Of a stretch of 60,000 nt of DNA, positions 12,201-25,421 are shown one piece after another. Positions within the stretch are counted from its first letter, which is position 1; every line of letters starts with the position of its first letter. The notes beneath the pieces are model-generated. The model was not told the DNA's origin. It saw nothing but the letters and a program-made list of their open reading frames with translations, and did not search any database. Made by a program: the position numbers and the translations under genes. The stretch is from Cristatella mucedo (taxonomy: Eukaryota > Bryozoa > Phylactolaemata > Cristatellidae): positions 14,070,001 through 14,130,000 of the forward strand of contig WPIO01000002.1 in NCBI GenBank assembly GCA_009760855.2, in the 5' to 3' direction.

Positions 12201-15200
12201 CCAGGAAGTACAAAAATATTATACCTTCTATAACAGCTGCTCGGACATGTAACACATTTCTATCCTTGCATACTGTCATTTCTTAATTACTTATACCTTA
12301 CAAGTATAAAAATGACATTTCCTCACTAAAAATATTTTGTGACTGCAACAGTGACCAACTTTAAACTAACCAATGTCCTATGAGAAAACTTGACAAATTT
12401 GCATGTTGTGGTTCATATTTTGTCAGAAAGTACCAGAACCAATCAAAATTGTCATGTATTTACTCCGAGATCATACACAATGGCTACTCAAAAAATGTTA
12501 AAAAATGAGTAGATTTACGACTATCCTACAAAACGCTTTCTTGAAGAAGCCCAAAATATAGTCCCAAAATAATGTTTTCACTATACTGTCCTTGATAACG
12601 ACGTTCAAGGCCCAGCAGTTCCTGGTGAAAGTGCTCGGCTGGCTCATCCCTGAGTAAGCTCCCACGTTCTCATAAAAAATTGCCAAGATAAGCATCAAGG
12701 ATGTGACTACTAATTAAAGCGAGAAAGTCTGTCCTTCCCTCCGTCTCGTGGCAAGATGGCAAAGTATTGTCTTCCGTGACGAAACTACTATGACTCAGCA
12801 AAGCCAGTCCACAGGCAGTGAACTGCTCGTAGACTTTGAAGGACATACTGCGTCGCGGTTTAATAGTATTTTATGAAAGGCCTGAAAAGCTGCTCCTAGT
12901 TTTCAGCGTGAGTGAATGAATCAGAAGGCGGTGAGCGGCACAGCAGCCCAACTGTCCCAAGCCACTTTCTCAGCTTCTTGGCAAATTCGTCACACTCTTA
13001 TGATCTCTATCTGTAGTCCAACAGATATAGCAGCTTTAACCATTGCCTCAGACAGCTGTGGAAAGACACATTGCAGTTCCTTGAAAGCTGCAGACTCGTT
13101 GTCTAGAGCCAAGGCAAATTGCTTGACGAGGCTTAACTTGATTCACATTGGTGGCACCTTTTAAGGGCCTACCATCAGCTCATACTTGATGTTGTTGCAC
13201 AGGGCACTCGGACTGCTAAGGCCATTCTTTTTTTGTGGCAGTGCATCTTAGCGTCTCGGCTGTCCCATAGACAAATACAAGTAGAAAAGTTTGCGAAACC
13301 ACCACGGCGGTCCATCAGGAATGGCACCGTTTTGAAGTCTCCAATGACCTTCCAGCAATCGCAGCCATACTTCAAGGCACTCTGCAGCATGTTGACAAAG
13401 GCATAGTCTTCTTTGAGGTGCACAGAGGGAACCATTGGGAGAGGCGGCGGGTACCTGTTTTCGTTATGAAGCAGAACAAGGTTTTGGCTCCTGAATGGAC
13501 TGTCAATGAATAGGCGTCATTCACTTGAGTTACATGTGATTCCTGTAGCCTCGAATGGAGTGGCCATGTTGTTGCAGGCAGAAGCACAGCCCATCTTGCC
13601 GACTGAAGAAGCTGGAGAAAGTAGGTTACACTTTCTTCGGTCGATTACTGCCACACTCTCATCCAACAATTTCTACTCCTTGTGCCTAGACGTCAGCAGC
13701 TGAGCATCGGAAATGATAAGACCGAGGTTTATAATCAGATCGTTGACATCTTTTTGGGTGAGTGAGTATGGATTTCCCCCACAGCCGAATCACAATCAGT
13801 GAAGTTGAAAACTTGATCTGTAATATCGTCCTCACTGTCTGACTTGCTGCTCTCTCCTGAAGATGACCAATCCCTCTCAGGAAAGGTGGCGACAGGGAGC
13901 TTTGATGAAGGGATGTGTGAATACATGATGGGAGGTGCGCCCTTGCCAGTTCGACGTTGTTAAGGGTCCACCATGCAAAAGTAGCAGTTTCTTGAGCAGA
14001 CCGTCGGCTCCCAGAAAATTCTCGGAATAGCAAACTTCATGGATATCCTGTCTCCCCTATACCAACCTGTAAACATATTAGAATTATATGAATTAAACAA
14101 TATTTCTCAAATAGCATAATATTGTCAAGAAATTGCATCTAGCGAGCAGCAATTTTTCAACTCACCTTCAAGAGTTCTCATGCACTGTTCATTTGTGAAA
14201 TGAGATGCCAAGGCCTATTCTTGATCCCATATACGCATGCCGAAGAATGCTTTGTAGGCCTCGCACCTTTTAACGGTCGCTTCACAGAGTGCATTTTCGC
14301 TCTTGCCTTGATAAATATTCCACACAGGCAACAAATTGCATCCGATGGGTGCAAGTAACCTATTGATGTGATTTCAACAAACATGTCCATTCACTATTAT
14401 CTTACTCTGCAGTAACAGAAACTAAAATGTCCCGTTAAGGCACCTCGAGTGTTACACTACTATGGATACTACTCTGTAGTAGTATGTCGACCTAACCCTC
14501 ACTAATTCGGTTAGCGGCACAACCCATATTATATGTGAGGACCTGACCGTTGGCACTGTACCTAAAAGGAAAAACAAAATTTCAAAATATAATATTGTCA
14601 TGACTACAGAAGCAGTTTTTGTGGAACACTAGCTACTTTCTATTTATTTTAAGCGAATAGAATTACGGGAAACATTTTGCATTAAAGGACAAATGCTGAG
14701 TTCTGTTATCTGCTATAATCAGATTGCAAGTACAAACACAGATACTGCCCTTTGTATAGGTTAAATATGGTTCCAGGCCACCAAGGTGATTGTTTCTGAC
14801 TGTTCTAGGCAAGCCTGCTAACAACAGCTACCTGCTATCTGCTTCCAACTATTTTGTGCATACATAATATGGCTTATGTAAAAGTCAGCTAAGCCTGCAG
14901 AGTAATCTCTGGCAGTGAATAGTTGCTAAGTAAATGGAGTCTGGTGCACGTTATAAATGCTTTTGAACATGAGCGCATACAAATAATTTAGTACTTAGGT
15001 GAACCAACTAATATGGTACATGCTCTACAAATGCAAATATTATGCTTGCAGCAGCAACAGCACCAACACATCAAAATGCTCTGCTGTGGCACCATGCCAT
15101 AGTCGTAATTGGAGCAGTCTCAAATTATCTATAGCTGTAGAGGTAGGCCTTCGGGATCTGGTCAGTAACACATGAAGCGATATGATGCAGGCTGAACAAT

Positions 15201-18200
15201 ATATACTACTGACTACTAACTTGAGAAAACTTAGCTTTGATGTAAAGGTTGCACAAAGAACAGGAAAAAAGGAATGAGTATAACAAGCCTGACACATTTC
15301 CACCATTAGGGCTTTTAGCCATGCAACTCAACAAGTATCTAAGGCTCTGACACATTTCCAGCATGCCAACAAGCAACTAAAAGCACTCAAGACAAGTTGC
15401 GCTCAATCTTTTTTTTAAGCATACGGCCGCTCAGGCTAACTCGCCTTCCCAGGACCAGCAATTCGCAGACAGCATGGCTGCTGCTCAAATTCACTAGCAT
15501 TGGGAGGATTCGGCATCATTTCCAGGGGTGTGGTGGTGGTGGCATTCACATGAGGGCCAATCTTAGAAAATTGCTTAGCACCATAAATCGGAGCAAACAC
15601 TTCTTTGCCGTAATGGAGGCTTCTTGTATAGTCGCCAGGACGATTTTTGTAAACTTTGACTGAGTCAGTCATATCAAGACCATGACAGCATTCACACCTT
15701 TGAGGTGGTTAAATAAAGAAAGCCAAAGCTGAAGTAAGAGAATGCAGGGTCGACAGTGTTCTGTGCTAGATCGGTGAAGCTGCCACTGTTGCAAGAATGA
15801 CACAAAGCCTTATTTCACCGGCAACTTTCACTGTGTCAAGCAAAGGAATTAGCACAGCAGGATAATCGTCATTCCTGCCCTGAGAGGGCCTAGAACTCAA
15901 GGAGGTCTGTGAGACGCTTACCCCCAGACCAGTGTTAAGGCCATAGTTGAATGACAGCAAGTTCATAGATGGCTGTGTCGACATTGTCAACATATATTAG
16001 ACAGTCACATGGTTCAGGGAGTAAAGGACACGACTAACAATCGGGGCAACAATGAATGCATGACTGACCACGCCCACTCTCTATGTATGGATCAAGTCTG
16101 GTCGGTGGTCATTTTGAGAGGCCCTGAACGACCTCACACCTGAAGAGCACTATCTGTTTGTCAGCAATCACAGACGGCTTCACTCCAGCCGGCCAGTATG
16201 TCTTGAACATGGCTGCAAGGCTAGTTTTCAAGTCCCCGAGGTTTAACCACGTGTCTCCTTTGCTAAAAGAGCTAGGATGGCTGCCGGTTGATCAACGGAT
16301 GTAGAGCAAAGTTCTTATGCTGACACACAAGGCCCACCATGGCTTGGCTCCTTCATACCTAGCTGAACTGCTTCACCAGTTTCAGCCTCTTCGCACCCTC
16401 GGGTCCTGTGTGGACAATAAATTAGCTGTTTCATTCCTCCAGTTAAAGACCGTTGGCAACAGAAGCTTTAGCTCTGCAGGTCCTAGACTGTAGAACTCGC
16501 TTCTACAATTCTTAGGCAACGACAAGTACTCTCCTGCTGCCGACTATGGCTCATCCTTTCCAGCGGTCATGAGTTGCTACTTCCATGCTACTCACTACCT
16601 CAACTGCTCTCTTGACTTTACTATGTTTCCCACTTTCTCTTTGTTGTGTGAGATGAAGTCTGTTGGCTACCGACTGCATACCAAAAGCCGCTTAGGCTGT
16701 AAGTGGGCTACACAAAACTCTCCTGTGTAACATCTAAATAGCCTTTGTGTAGTTACAGACATAGTGTAGTTACAGGCATAGTGTTGCAGACCGAAAAGTA
16801 GGCCGTAGGTGGGCTGAAGAAGCTTACCAAGGTGAAGGTTGGCTGATCCATCAGCCTCTTCAATAAGCAGCCGAAGAGCCTTAGCGACTATTACTCCTGC
16901 TTACAGTGAGCCCTATAGGATTGCTTGCTCTAGGACTCACACCCACGACTTGGTCGTGATGTGCAAGCACTTGACCCTGGGTTGAGACCGAGGATCAGTA
17001 CTCAGTATCAGTATCAGCTCATGTCCGAGAGTAAAAATAAACACTCATGCCCACAGGTTCTTACACACCCTATAATGGACCTATTTCTGATTCGCTGCAG
17101 CTAAAAGCTCCTTAGCGGCCTAGGAAGCAGGCACCAAGCAACTGATATTTTCAGCATAACACATGGCTACCAACGAACATGGCTCTTGGTGTGCCACAAT
17201 ATCTGAAAAATATAATATCAGCCAATTTAACCCTAAAATAGCCACCATTTATAAAACTTTAACATATCCTTAAAAGAAAGAACATGGAAAACATTAATAC
17301 ACTTTTTGTTAATGTGAACAAGGATGTGATGGCTTTTCATGATGTACCCGGTCTTTTACGTTCAGTATACGACCTTGTCTGTAGTAACAATGGCTGCTGT
17401 AAAAAGCTAAAGATGATGCAGCAGGATGAGTTAGATAACGGTATGCTGGTGGCAAAATACAAGCAATACGCCAGCAACAAAAAGGTTGCTAGCCTTATTG
17501 GGATGAGCAAAGGCTGAGTGAGATTCAACCGGCCTAAGTACGTCAGGAGGGTCTCCATGTGAAACTACTACAAGCACTCGAAGCCAATCTGGGGCGAGCG
17601 TTGGCCGATAAATGAAGGATTATCGACTTGCTGATGCAGGCATCTTTAAGCAAGTGGCAAAGAAGGCACAATGGTTGAGTAATGATAATAGCAAGAGATT
17701 TGTACAGCACCCTAGCAAAATTAATCTGTTTCTGGGCACTTTACGGCATGAGCACCAAGCCTACTGGGCGGTTGGAGACTGGTGCTCCATCTGTTAGACT
17801 GGTAAGGGCAAATGGCGGCTCTTCGGAAATAGTAAATGCCACCTCTAGACAGCAGAGGAAAAGGTGAGTAATACTGAAACGAATGCCAACAGCATGCTGT
17901 CAAACATGGTGGGGGCAGAATCATGGTGAATGCATCGAGTTGGTGCATCGCACTTCCGGCATTGTGGACCGGAATGTATATCTCACGTGTGTTGCAGACT
18001 GTACGAGTCCGGGATGCCAGACATCTTTGAACGATACATGGGTACATAGTGGCCGGACCACGAACTAACACAAATTGCGAAGTGAGCCAGACAATATTTT
18101 TCTGACTCTTCTGTTACCGTCACAGGTTAGCCTTGCCAATGGCCCGAGGTCAAGCTGTAAACCCAGGGGTACGCCCCTGTACGGCTGCGGGTTCGAATCC

Positions 18201-20587
18201 TGCAGTGGGCGATCCTACATTGCCCACTGCAGGCGATGGCGATAGTGTTAAGGCTTTTCTTCTGCTATATAAATAAGGCTGTTGAATATGCCAATACCGA
18301 ACGCTTCCGGCTCTCTGCCACATGCTGTGTCTGTCTTCTACATAATACAGTGTCTCTGCCTCATATTTCCATGACTGTATCTTGCAACTGATGCTGTATC
18401 CACTGCTAACGATTTCGTCTCTCTTGCGAATGATGCCGCCTCTCTTGTCAACAATGCCATCTCTTTTGCGGACGATGCCGTCTCTTTACGACAAGCTGTC
18501 TTTCTAACGCATACTGCAGTCTCTTTACCCCACCCTGAAAACTCTCTGCCGCGTGCCTCCGGCTCTCTGATACACTCTGCGCCTGTCTGCTGGATGCTGC
18601 ATTCTTTGTTCCCCATAAGACCATGCAATATCTCTTACAGCTGTTGCCATCTCTCACTCGGATACTGCCGTCTGTCTTGTGGATGAGATAGTCTCTATGC
18701 CACATGCTGCTTTTTTTCTGCCGAGTGCTACTGTCTCTGTGCTGCTTGCTGCAAACACTCTGCTTCATGCTTCCGGCTCTCTGAAACACACTGTGTGTCT
18801 CTCTTGTGTTCTGCAGTCACTCTATTTCACACATCCATTCCGTATCCCTTGCGGTTGATCATGCATTCCCTGCAAACGATTTTGTCACTTTTGTGAACGA
18901 TACCGTCTTTCATGCGGACGATGGCATCTCTCTTGCGGGCAAGGCGATCTCCATGTTAAACGGTTTGTCGCATGCTGCAGTCTCTTTGCCCCACCCTGAA
19001 AACACTCTGCCACTCGCCACGGGCTCAATGCTGCGGCTCATCACGGATGCAGCAATCCCTCTGCCAAAGACTACCATGGCATATTTGTTTCGTTTTTAGC
19101 CGTATCTGTTGCACACGAATCTGTCTTTTTCCAAACGATGCGGTCTCCATTGTAGATGTTATCAGTTCTCTTTCGAACGATGCCGTCTTTCTTGCAGACG
19201 ATTTCGTCTCTTTGGCGGACGATGCCGTCTCTCGGAAACACTGTGTCTTGCTGGTGGGCGATGCTGTGTCTCTGTTGCACACTGAAAACTCTGTCGCACG
19301 CTTCCGGCTCTCTAATACACGCGGCGTCTCTCTTCTGTATGCTGTAGTCACTCGTCACCATGCATCCATGTGGTAGCAACTGCGGTTAATGCCATATCTC
19401 TTGTGAACAATGTCGTCACTTTTGCGAACGATGCCGTCTCTCTTGCGGACGATGCCGTATCTCTTGCGGACGATGCCGTCTCCCTTTCGGACTAAGCCGT
19501 CACCCTTGCAGACAATGCCATCTCCATGCCAAACGCTACGTCTCTCTACGGCATGATGAACTCTCTCTGAAGCACACATCCGGCTCAATGCCTCACGCTG
19601 AGTCTCTCCTACGGAATGCAGTCTCTTTGCCGCATATTTCTATGCCGTGTCTCTTGCGAATGGATTCGTCTCTCTAGCCAAAGATGCCATTTCCCTTTGG
19701 TAGATTACGTTTCTCTACCACACGCTGCAGTCTCTCTGTCCCATTTGTCTATGCCGTATCACTTTCGTTTGATGCAGTATGTCTTTCGAACCATTTTGTC
19801 ACTGCGAACGATGCCGTCTCCCTTGCGTACGATACCGTCTCTCTTGCGGACGATGCCGTCTCCTATTCGGACGACGATGGTTCGCTCTCGGAAGATGCCA
19901 TCTCCCTAAAACACACTGCTTTTCTCTGCAGCTTGCTTCCGGATCTCTGCCGAAGGCTGCAGACTCTCTGCCACATGCTTCCGGCTCTCTGATACAGGCT
20001 GTGTCTCTATGCTGCATGCTGCAGTCTCTCTCCTCTATGTGTCCATGTTGTAACAGTTTCGGTTGATGCTGTATACAACGATCTTTAAAACTCCACGAAG
20101 CCTTTCTGAATTGTCTTAGACCGGCGACTAAGAAATAGTCCAAATGCACACGGCTCATCAACAACCTTTTCATGAAGCTTCTAGTATTTTCACGAAGCTC
20201 TATCAAGGCGCTTTACAAATTGTTTCAAGAGAAGCAATATCCAAGTGTAAATACCCTACGGACATGAGTATAGATCGGCATCAGTGGTGTGAGTGGCAAC
20301 AGTGCAAAACTATTAAATAAAAGACGGCATAACAACTGCGATTAAGCTCTGTAGGGTTTACAGCAAAAGAACGTGGGCATGATAAAAAAAAGGCAATATG
20401 CAAGCGTCAGTCGCACAGATAATGGGTGCTATTTCGTGCAAGTCAATTCTAATACAGCACCCACTGGCAACACCGGTTTGATAAACACGAGCTTGCTCGT
20501 CCGGTAGCTATGACTGTCTGATAAGTGCAAAAATCGTCAACATCGTTACATCTACAACCTAAAACAAGGCTGGCGATGAGAAGCAAG

Positions 20588-20644
<57 letters not shown>

Positions 20645-21744
20645 ACATATGTTCACGCTTGCACACAATATGCAAGTGGACCTATGAATACGAATACGTG
20701 TGCATACTGAGAATCACTTCAAAAGTCAAAGTCAATCAGAGCACATCTGTGTCAAAATAATGCCCGAATCCAAGTCTACATGTAGGTGGGAAGAACAATT
20801 GTAAACATGGCCTACTGTATGTATGCAGCAGATGAAATACCAAACGAGCAAACTTTGCAACATTACAGCTGTTTAAGGCAAACACAAAAATAGCCACAAA
20901 AAACTTAACAGTGCAAAATCCAGCCCGCCCTACAGCTAGCCTATTTCAGCTGAGATCAGCCACGAACAGTAACAGGGACTAAGCAAAAAGCACTGAGATT
21001 CTCAGCGCCTGAACCGATGCAAGTCAACGAATGCTAATCAAAATCACAATACATATGCACACGACATCTTGCAACACTTCACACTGCATACATATGGGAA
21101 AAATCTTACTGCTCGAGAACATTCAGCACATTTTCTACTGTGCCAGCCATCTTCGACTCCATTGACAACTCAGCATAGCTGGAGTAGCCAAGCATTAAGG
21201 CAGCGTCGTGTCTAAAATAAGAAAAAACGGGTATTTTCGGTGAAATCAACCAAACATTCGGTCTATCGTGATAAAATGAACAACTATTATCACCTAAAGT
21301 AAATTTTGAACTTGGCTTGCTGAAATCCATGATTGCTTAAGGTCAGACTCAAAGACCCATAAGCCATCTAGACAAGGACTCCTGTTGATGTATACACTTA
21401 TGCATACATTTATGTCATGTTTGTTCTGCAGCACACCCTGGCCTTCTTAGATATTAATTATAAGTTCTACTATTGCCTGATGCAATAGGTCAACTTAAAG
21501 CAATGCACGTGCTTTGCCAAGGGTTTTTTTCAATTTTTGATATCTCATGACTTGTATACTCACGGTTTTTGAGGTAAGCCTAATTTGTCCACCTTGGGGT
21601 TTCTATGTTAAACTTAGAGACCTACTGATTAGACATTCTTCAAGGTAGGCAGGTTTAATGATAATTTGCTTCTTCGATTCTCCAGGCTTGGTTTCTTGGC
21701 CTATGCTTACTTCCTGCCTGGCACAAGCATAAGGTAATTACAAA

Positions 21745-21815
<71 letters not shown>

Positions 21816-24800
21816 CACGTCTGTGGGTGTGTGTGAGTGCATATATTCAACTGCAGTTCTGCATGGCACAGGCAAGCCACTACAGGCAGCGGATTTGCAG
21901 CTTGTAGTAGGGCATGTTGAGATTCAAGACGGATTAAGGATATGAGCAAAATGAATTGTATATGGCATGTGAATTATTGCAGTGTAAATACTGACCCAGA
22001 ATGGTAGGCGAATAGTTCGAATAGAGGTCTAAAAAAATAGCACCGATCAACACACATTCTGCAAGGGGTGGCAGAGCATCCTCCCCTGGAGCAAAAGTGC
22101 CATTCGATATTTTTTTCCATGCAAATAGGCCCTCAAGTGCTTAGAGAGGCTGTGATGACCTTCCAACAAGTAACATCGGCTAACTGTTATACTGCATGAG
22201 ACAAGTAAATTCTGATCGACACAGGCTGAAAACTCCACACACATTTGCATGGAAGGGGTGTGCACGAACAAACAGTATATCTTCACACGGAAGGACATGA
22301 AGAATGGTGCCACTGTAAGAAATTGGAGTGGTGAGAAAATTCCAGTCCTTGCAGAGCTACGTGGCCATAGCTCGATCATTTAAACGAAACGGAATTAAGA
22401 ATAAAGGTAGCACAATGGTTTACACGAAATGCCTGATAACAAGGTCCAGCATTTAACCAGGATGGCACCCAGCATCCCTTCATCACGTGCAGGTCTGCCA
22501 TAGTTAAGTCAGATCTGCCGTGAAGCCAAAGGTTTCAAGACTTAAACTCCAGACAACCCAACCATGTGCACTGCAGTCCCTGCAGGCAATAACGGTATGT
22601 GCTGTCGGGCTAAATTGGTGGTGGCTGCAGCTTACTCCATTCTGATAAAGGGCAACGTCTTCAGGTCTAATAGACTGGACGACACTTCCAAGTGAGGAGC
22701 CTCAAATAAGCATTTAATGCTGGAGGTGGTGCAAAGAAAATATCGATAACTGCATATCAAGTCATTGTTAAAAGGCCGACGGCCGGCTGCTAGCCACATG
22801 AATGAAGCACAAAAAAGTCACAGAGCTAAAACCACCACAGCACAGGACCACAGCACACCAAAAGATGCACGAAGAGCAACTGCTACAAAAAAATATTTAA
22901 TGTTTAACTATTCACACACACAAGTTAAAAATACTAGCTGATTTAATAGCCTCTTTTGTATAGCAATAAGAGGAGCAACAATAGGGAGCCAGTGCAGTCT
23001 GTCTCGAATAGCTGATTCAACAGCCTCTTTTCTATAGTGACAAAAGAGCCCTTAGGCTATCACCACTGCTTGCAGCTGCGATACAGGATCGCCCATCGCA
23101 GGATTCGAACCCACGACCTCGGGAATGAGGTCATGAAAAGCAACCGCCTTACCTGGTATGCCATCACTGCCATCATCCTGGTATATCATCACACTTCACG
23201 AAAGCAGAGGCTCACCTCACCTAATGCCGTGAGGTCTATAGATAAATGTAATGTATTCCTGTTAATAACTCCACAAAGACTAAGTGGGTGCTGGGGGGGG
23301 AGTTTTCTTTGGCACATTCAAAACCTAAATGACTTTGAGTGCACATTCTATAGCAAACAGACTTCATCTAACGCAACAAAGGGGGGAAAATGCATAGCTG
23401 AGTCTAGAGGGAAGTCAAGAAGTGAGAAGCATGGAAGAGCAGCTCGGGACAGCTGGAAAGGATGGACCACAGTCGAAAGCTTCAGTGAAGATGTCACTGT
23501 GTAAGAATCATGAAGTAAGTTCCATAGTTTAGGACCTCCAGAGCGAAAGCAAATGTCACCACCGATCTTGAAGTGTAGGAAGAGTAGGAGTGATACAGCT
23601 TATTCATTGTCAGTAGGAGATTTGGGGGCCCGAGGTGGCTGAAACTTAATCAACAGTTCAGCTGAGTATGAAGGAGCAGAGCCATGGTGGGCCTTGCAGG
23701 TCAGAGTAACAATTTTGCACTGCATTCTTTAATCAACTAGGCCTCAATGTAGTTCCTTCAGCAAAGAAAACTCGTTGCTAAACCTCTGGGACCTACCGAC
23801 TAACCATATAGTCATGTTTGTCAGCAGCTACTGAGGTTAATGACTATGTATGGTACCCTAGCCAAAACAGAAATGCAGTAGTCTAACCTAGACAGAACCA
23901 GGGAGTGAGAGCAATTTTAGCCAACCACAGTGGTACATTGCCCATAGACATGGACAGGACTCGAACGTGATGGCTAGCTGCTGAAGCAGTCTTCTTATTG
24001 GCAAAAGTTATGTGAATAAGGGAAAATTGGTCAAACAATCAAATTTTTATTTAAGGTTGGTGCTTTTAATACGACAGACATGTTAGACAAGGAATCCAAA
24101 ATTTAGAAACTTTCCACATAAAAGGAAAGCATTAAAAAGTGATTATGCTGACCACGGCTAACCCGGAAGCAGCAGGCAATCAAACACAAACATACTGAAA
24201 CGGCTGGACCAGCTGCCATGATCCGAGACCTGGCCCGCTGTGAACAGCTTAGCCAATTCTTCATCGACAGGAGCAGTTTCCTCTTTGTGACTCGAGAATG
24301 CCTCATCTAATCGCATATTGGCGATATTGCAGCTAACTCACTTCCCACAGCTTGCAGATTTTTGAGCATGAGCTTGTGCAGAAGCAAAACTAACCTTTGC
24401 CTCCTGAAACTTCAGCATTGAGTAATCTCGGCTAGTTCAGGGCCGCTCGACCAAGAAGCATTTTCAGGGCTCACTGCCTTACCTTCTCATGTTATACACA
24501 ACCTCACTGTTCGATATTGATAAGAGCAGTAGCACTTTGACCATATGAGTGTCCAGCCTTCTTAATTGCCACAATTTTACCCCTCATGGAGCTTGACAAT
24601 TCGGCAACCTTTGGCATTACAGGTAAGCTTTTTCCGGCTAAATAAATAACAGTCAATAGGTTGACTTTACAATTCCGGTGCAGGCGCAGCCTCCACGAAC
24701 TGGCATGAGCCGATGAAGGGGATCATTTCTCGATCTCTTGTCTGGGCAACCCCACCATTTTTAAAGGAGGTTATAGGGGTTTGGTTAATTTAAGGCACAT

Positions 24801-25291
24801 TGTCCCACCAAATAGTGCATCATAGTCTTTGCAATTCATTGTTATGGATCCAATAATTAGTAGACCGAATCTATATCACGGCTAAGCAGCTTGGCAAATA
24901 CTGCTAATCAAGCAAATCTAGACCGTCCACACCATTTTTTGCATTTGAGTAAACTTAGAAAATGTACCTATGCCTGTATTATATGCGACTTTTGTCCCTA
25001 CTTGTTAAACATTGGTACTTCGAGTTACATGATTTTTTTTAGCTTGTTGAGGTACATCCTTGTGACTTCCAAACAGCTCCATTTAATGTGAAGCTGTAGG
25101 CCTTGTAAATTTTATAATTTATAACTATTATATAACTATATTGATAACTATAACTATTATATAACTATATTATATAACTCTGCTACTACTCAATAAATGA
25201 ACATGCAATTTAATATGTAAGTTAAGCTCTTCTTGCATGCCACTGTAACAGTTCATTTCTGATTTTTGGCTGGATATTAAGTACTAATGCG

Positions 25292-25323
<32 letters not shown>

Positions 25324-25328
25324 GTGTG

Positions 25329-25421
<93 letters not shown>

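Noticed and set aside
18300-20065. CRISPR-like array
   Set aside because: Units are contiguous and degenerate with no unique spacers of constant length, and the context is an animal intron.
18338-20206. Multiple 95-135-codon open frames on both strands
   Set aside because: By-products of a minisatellite whose unit length is divisible by three.
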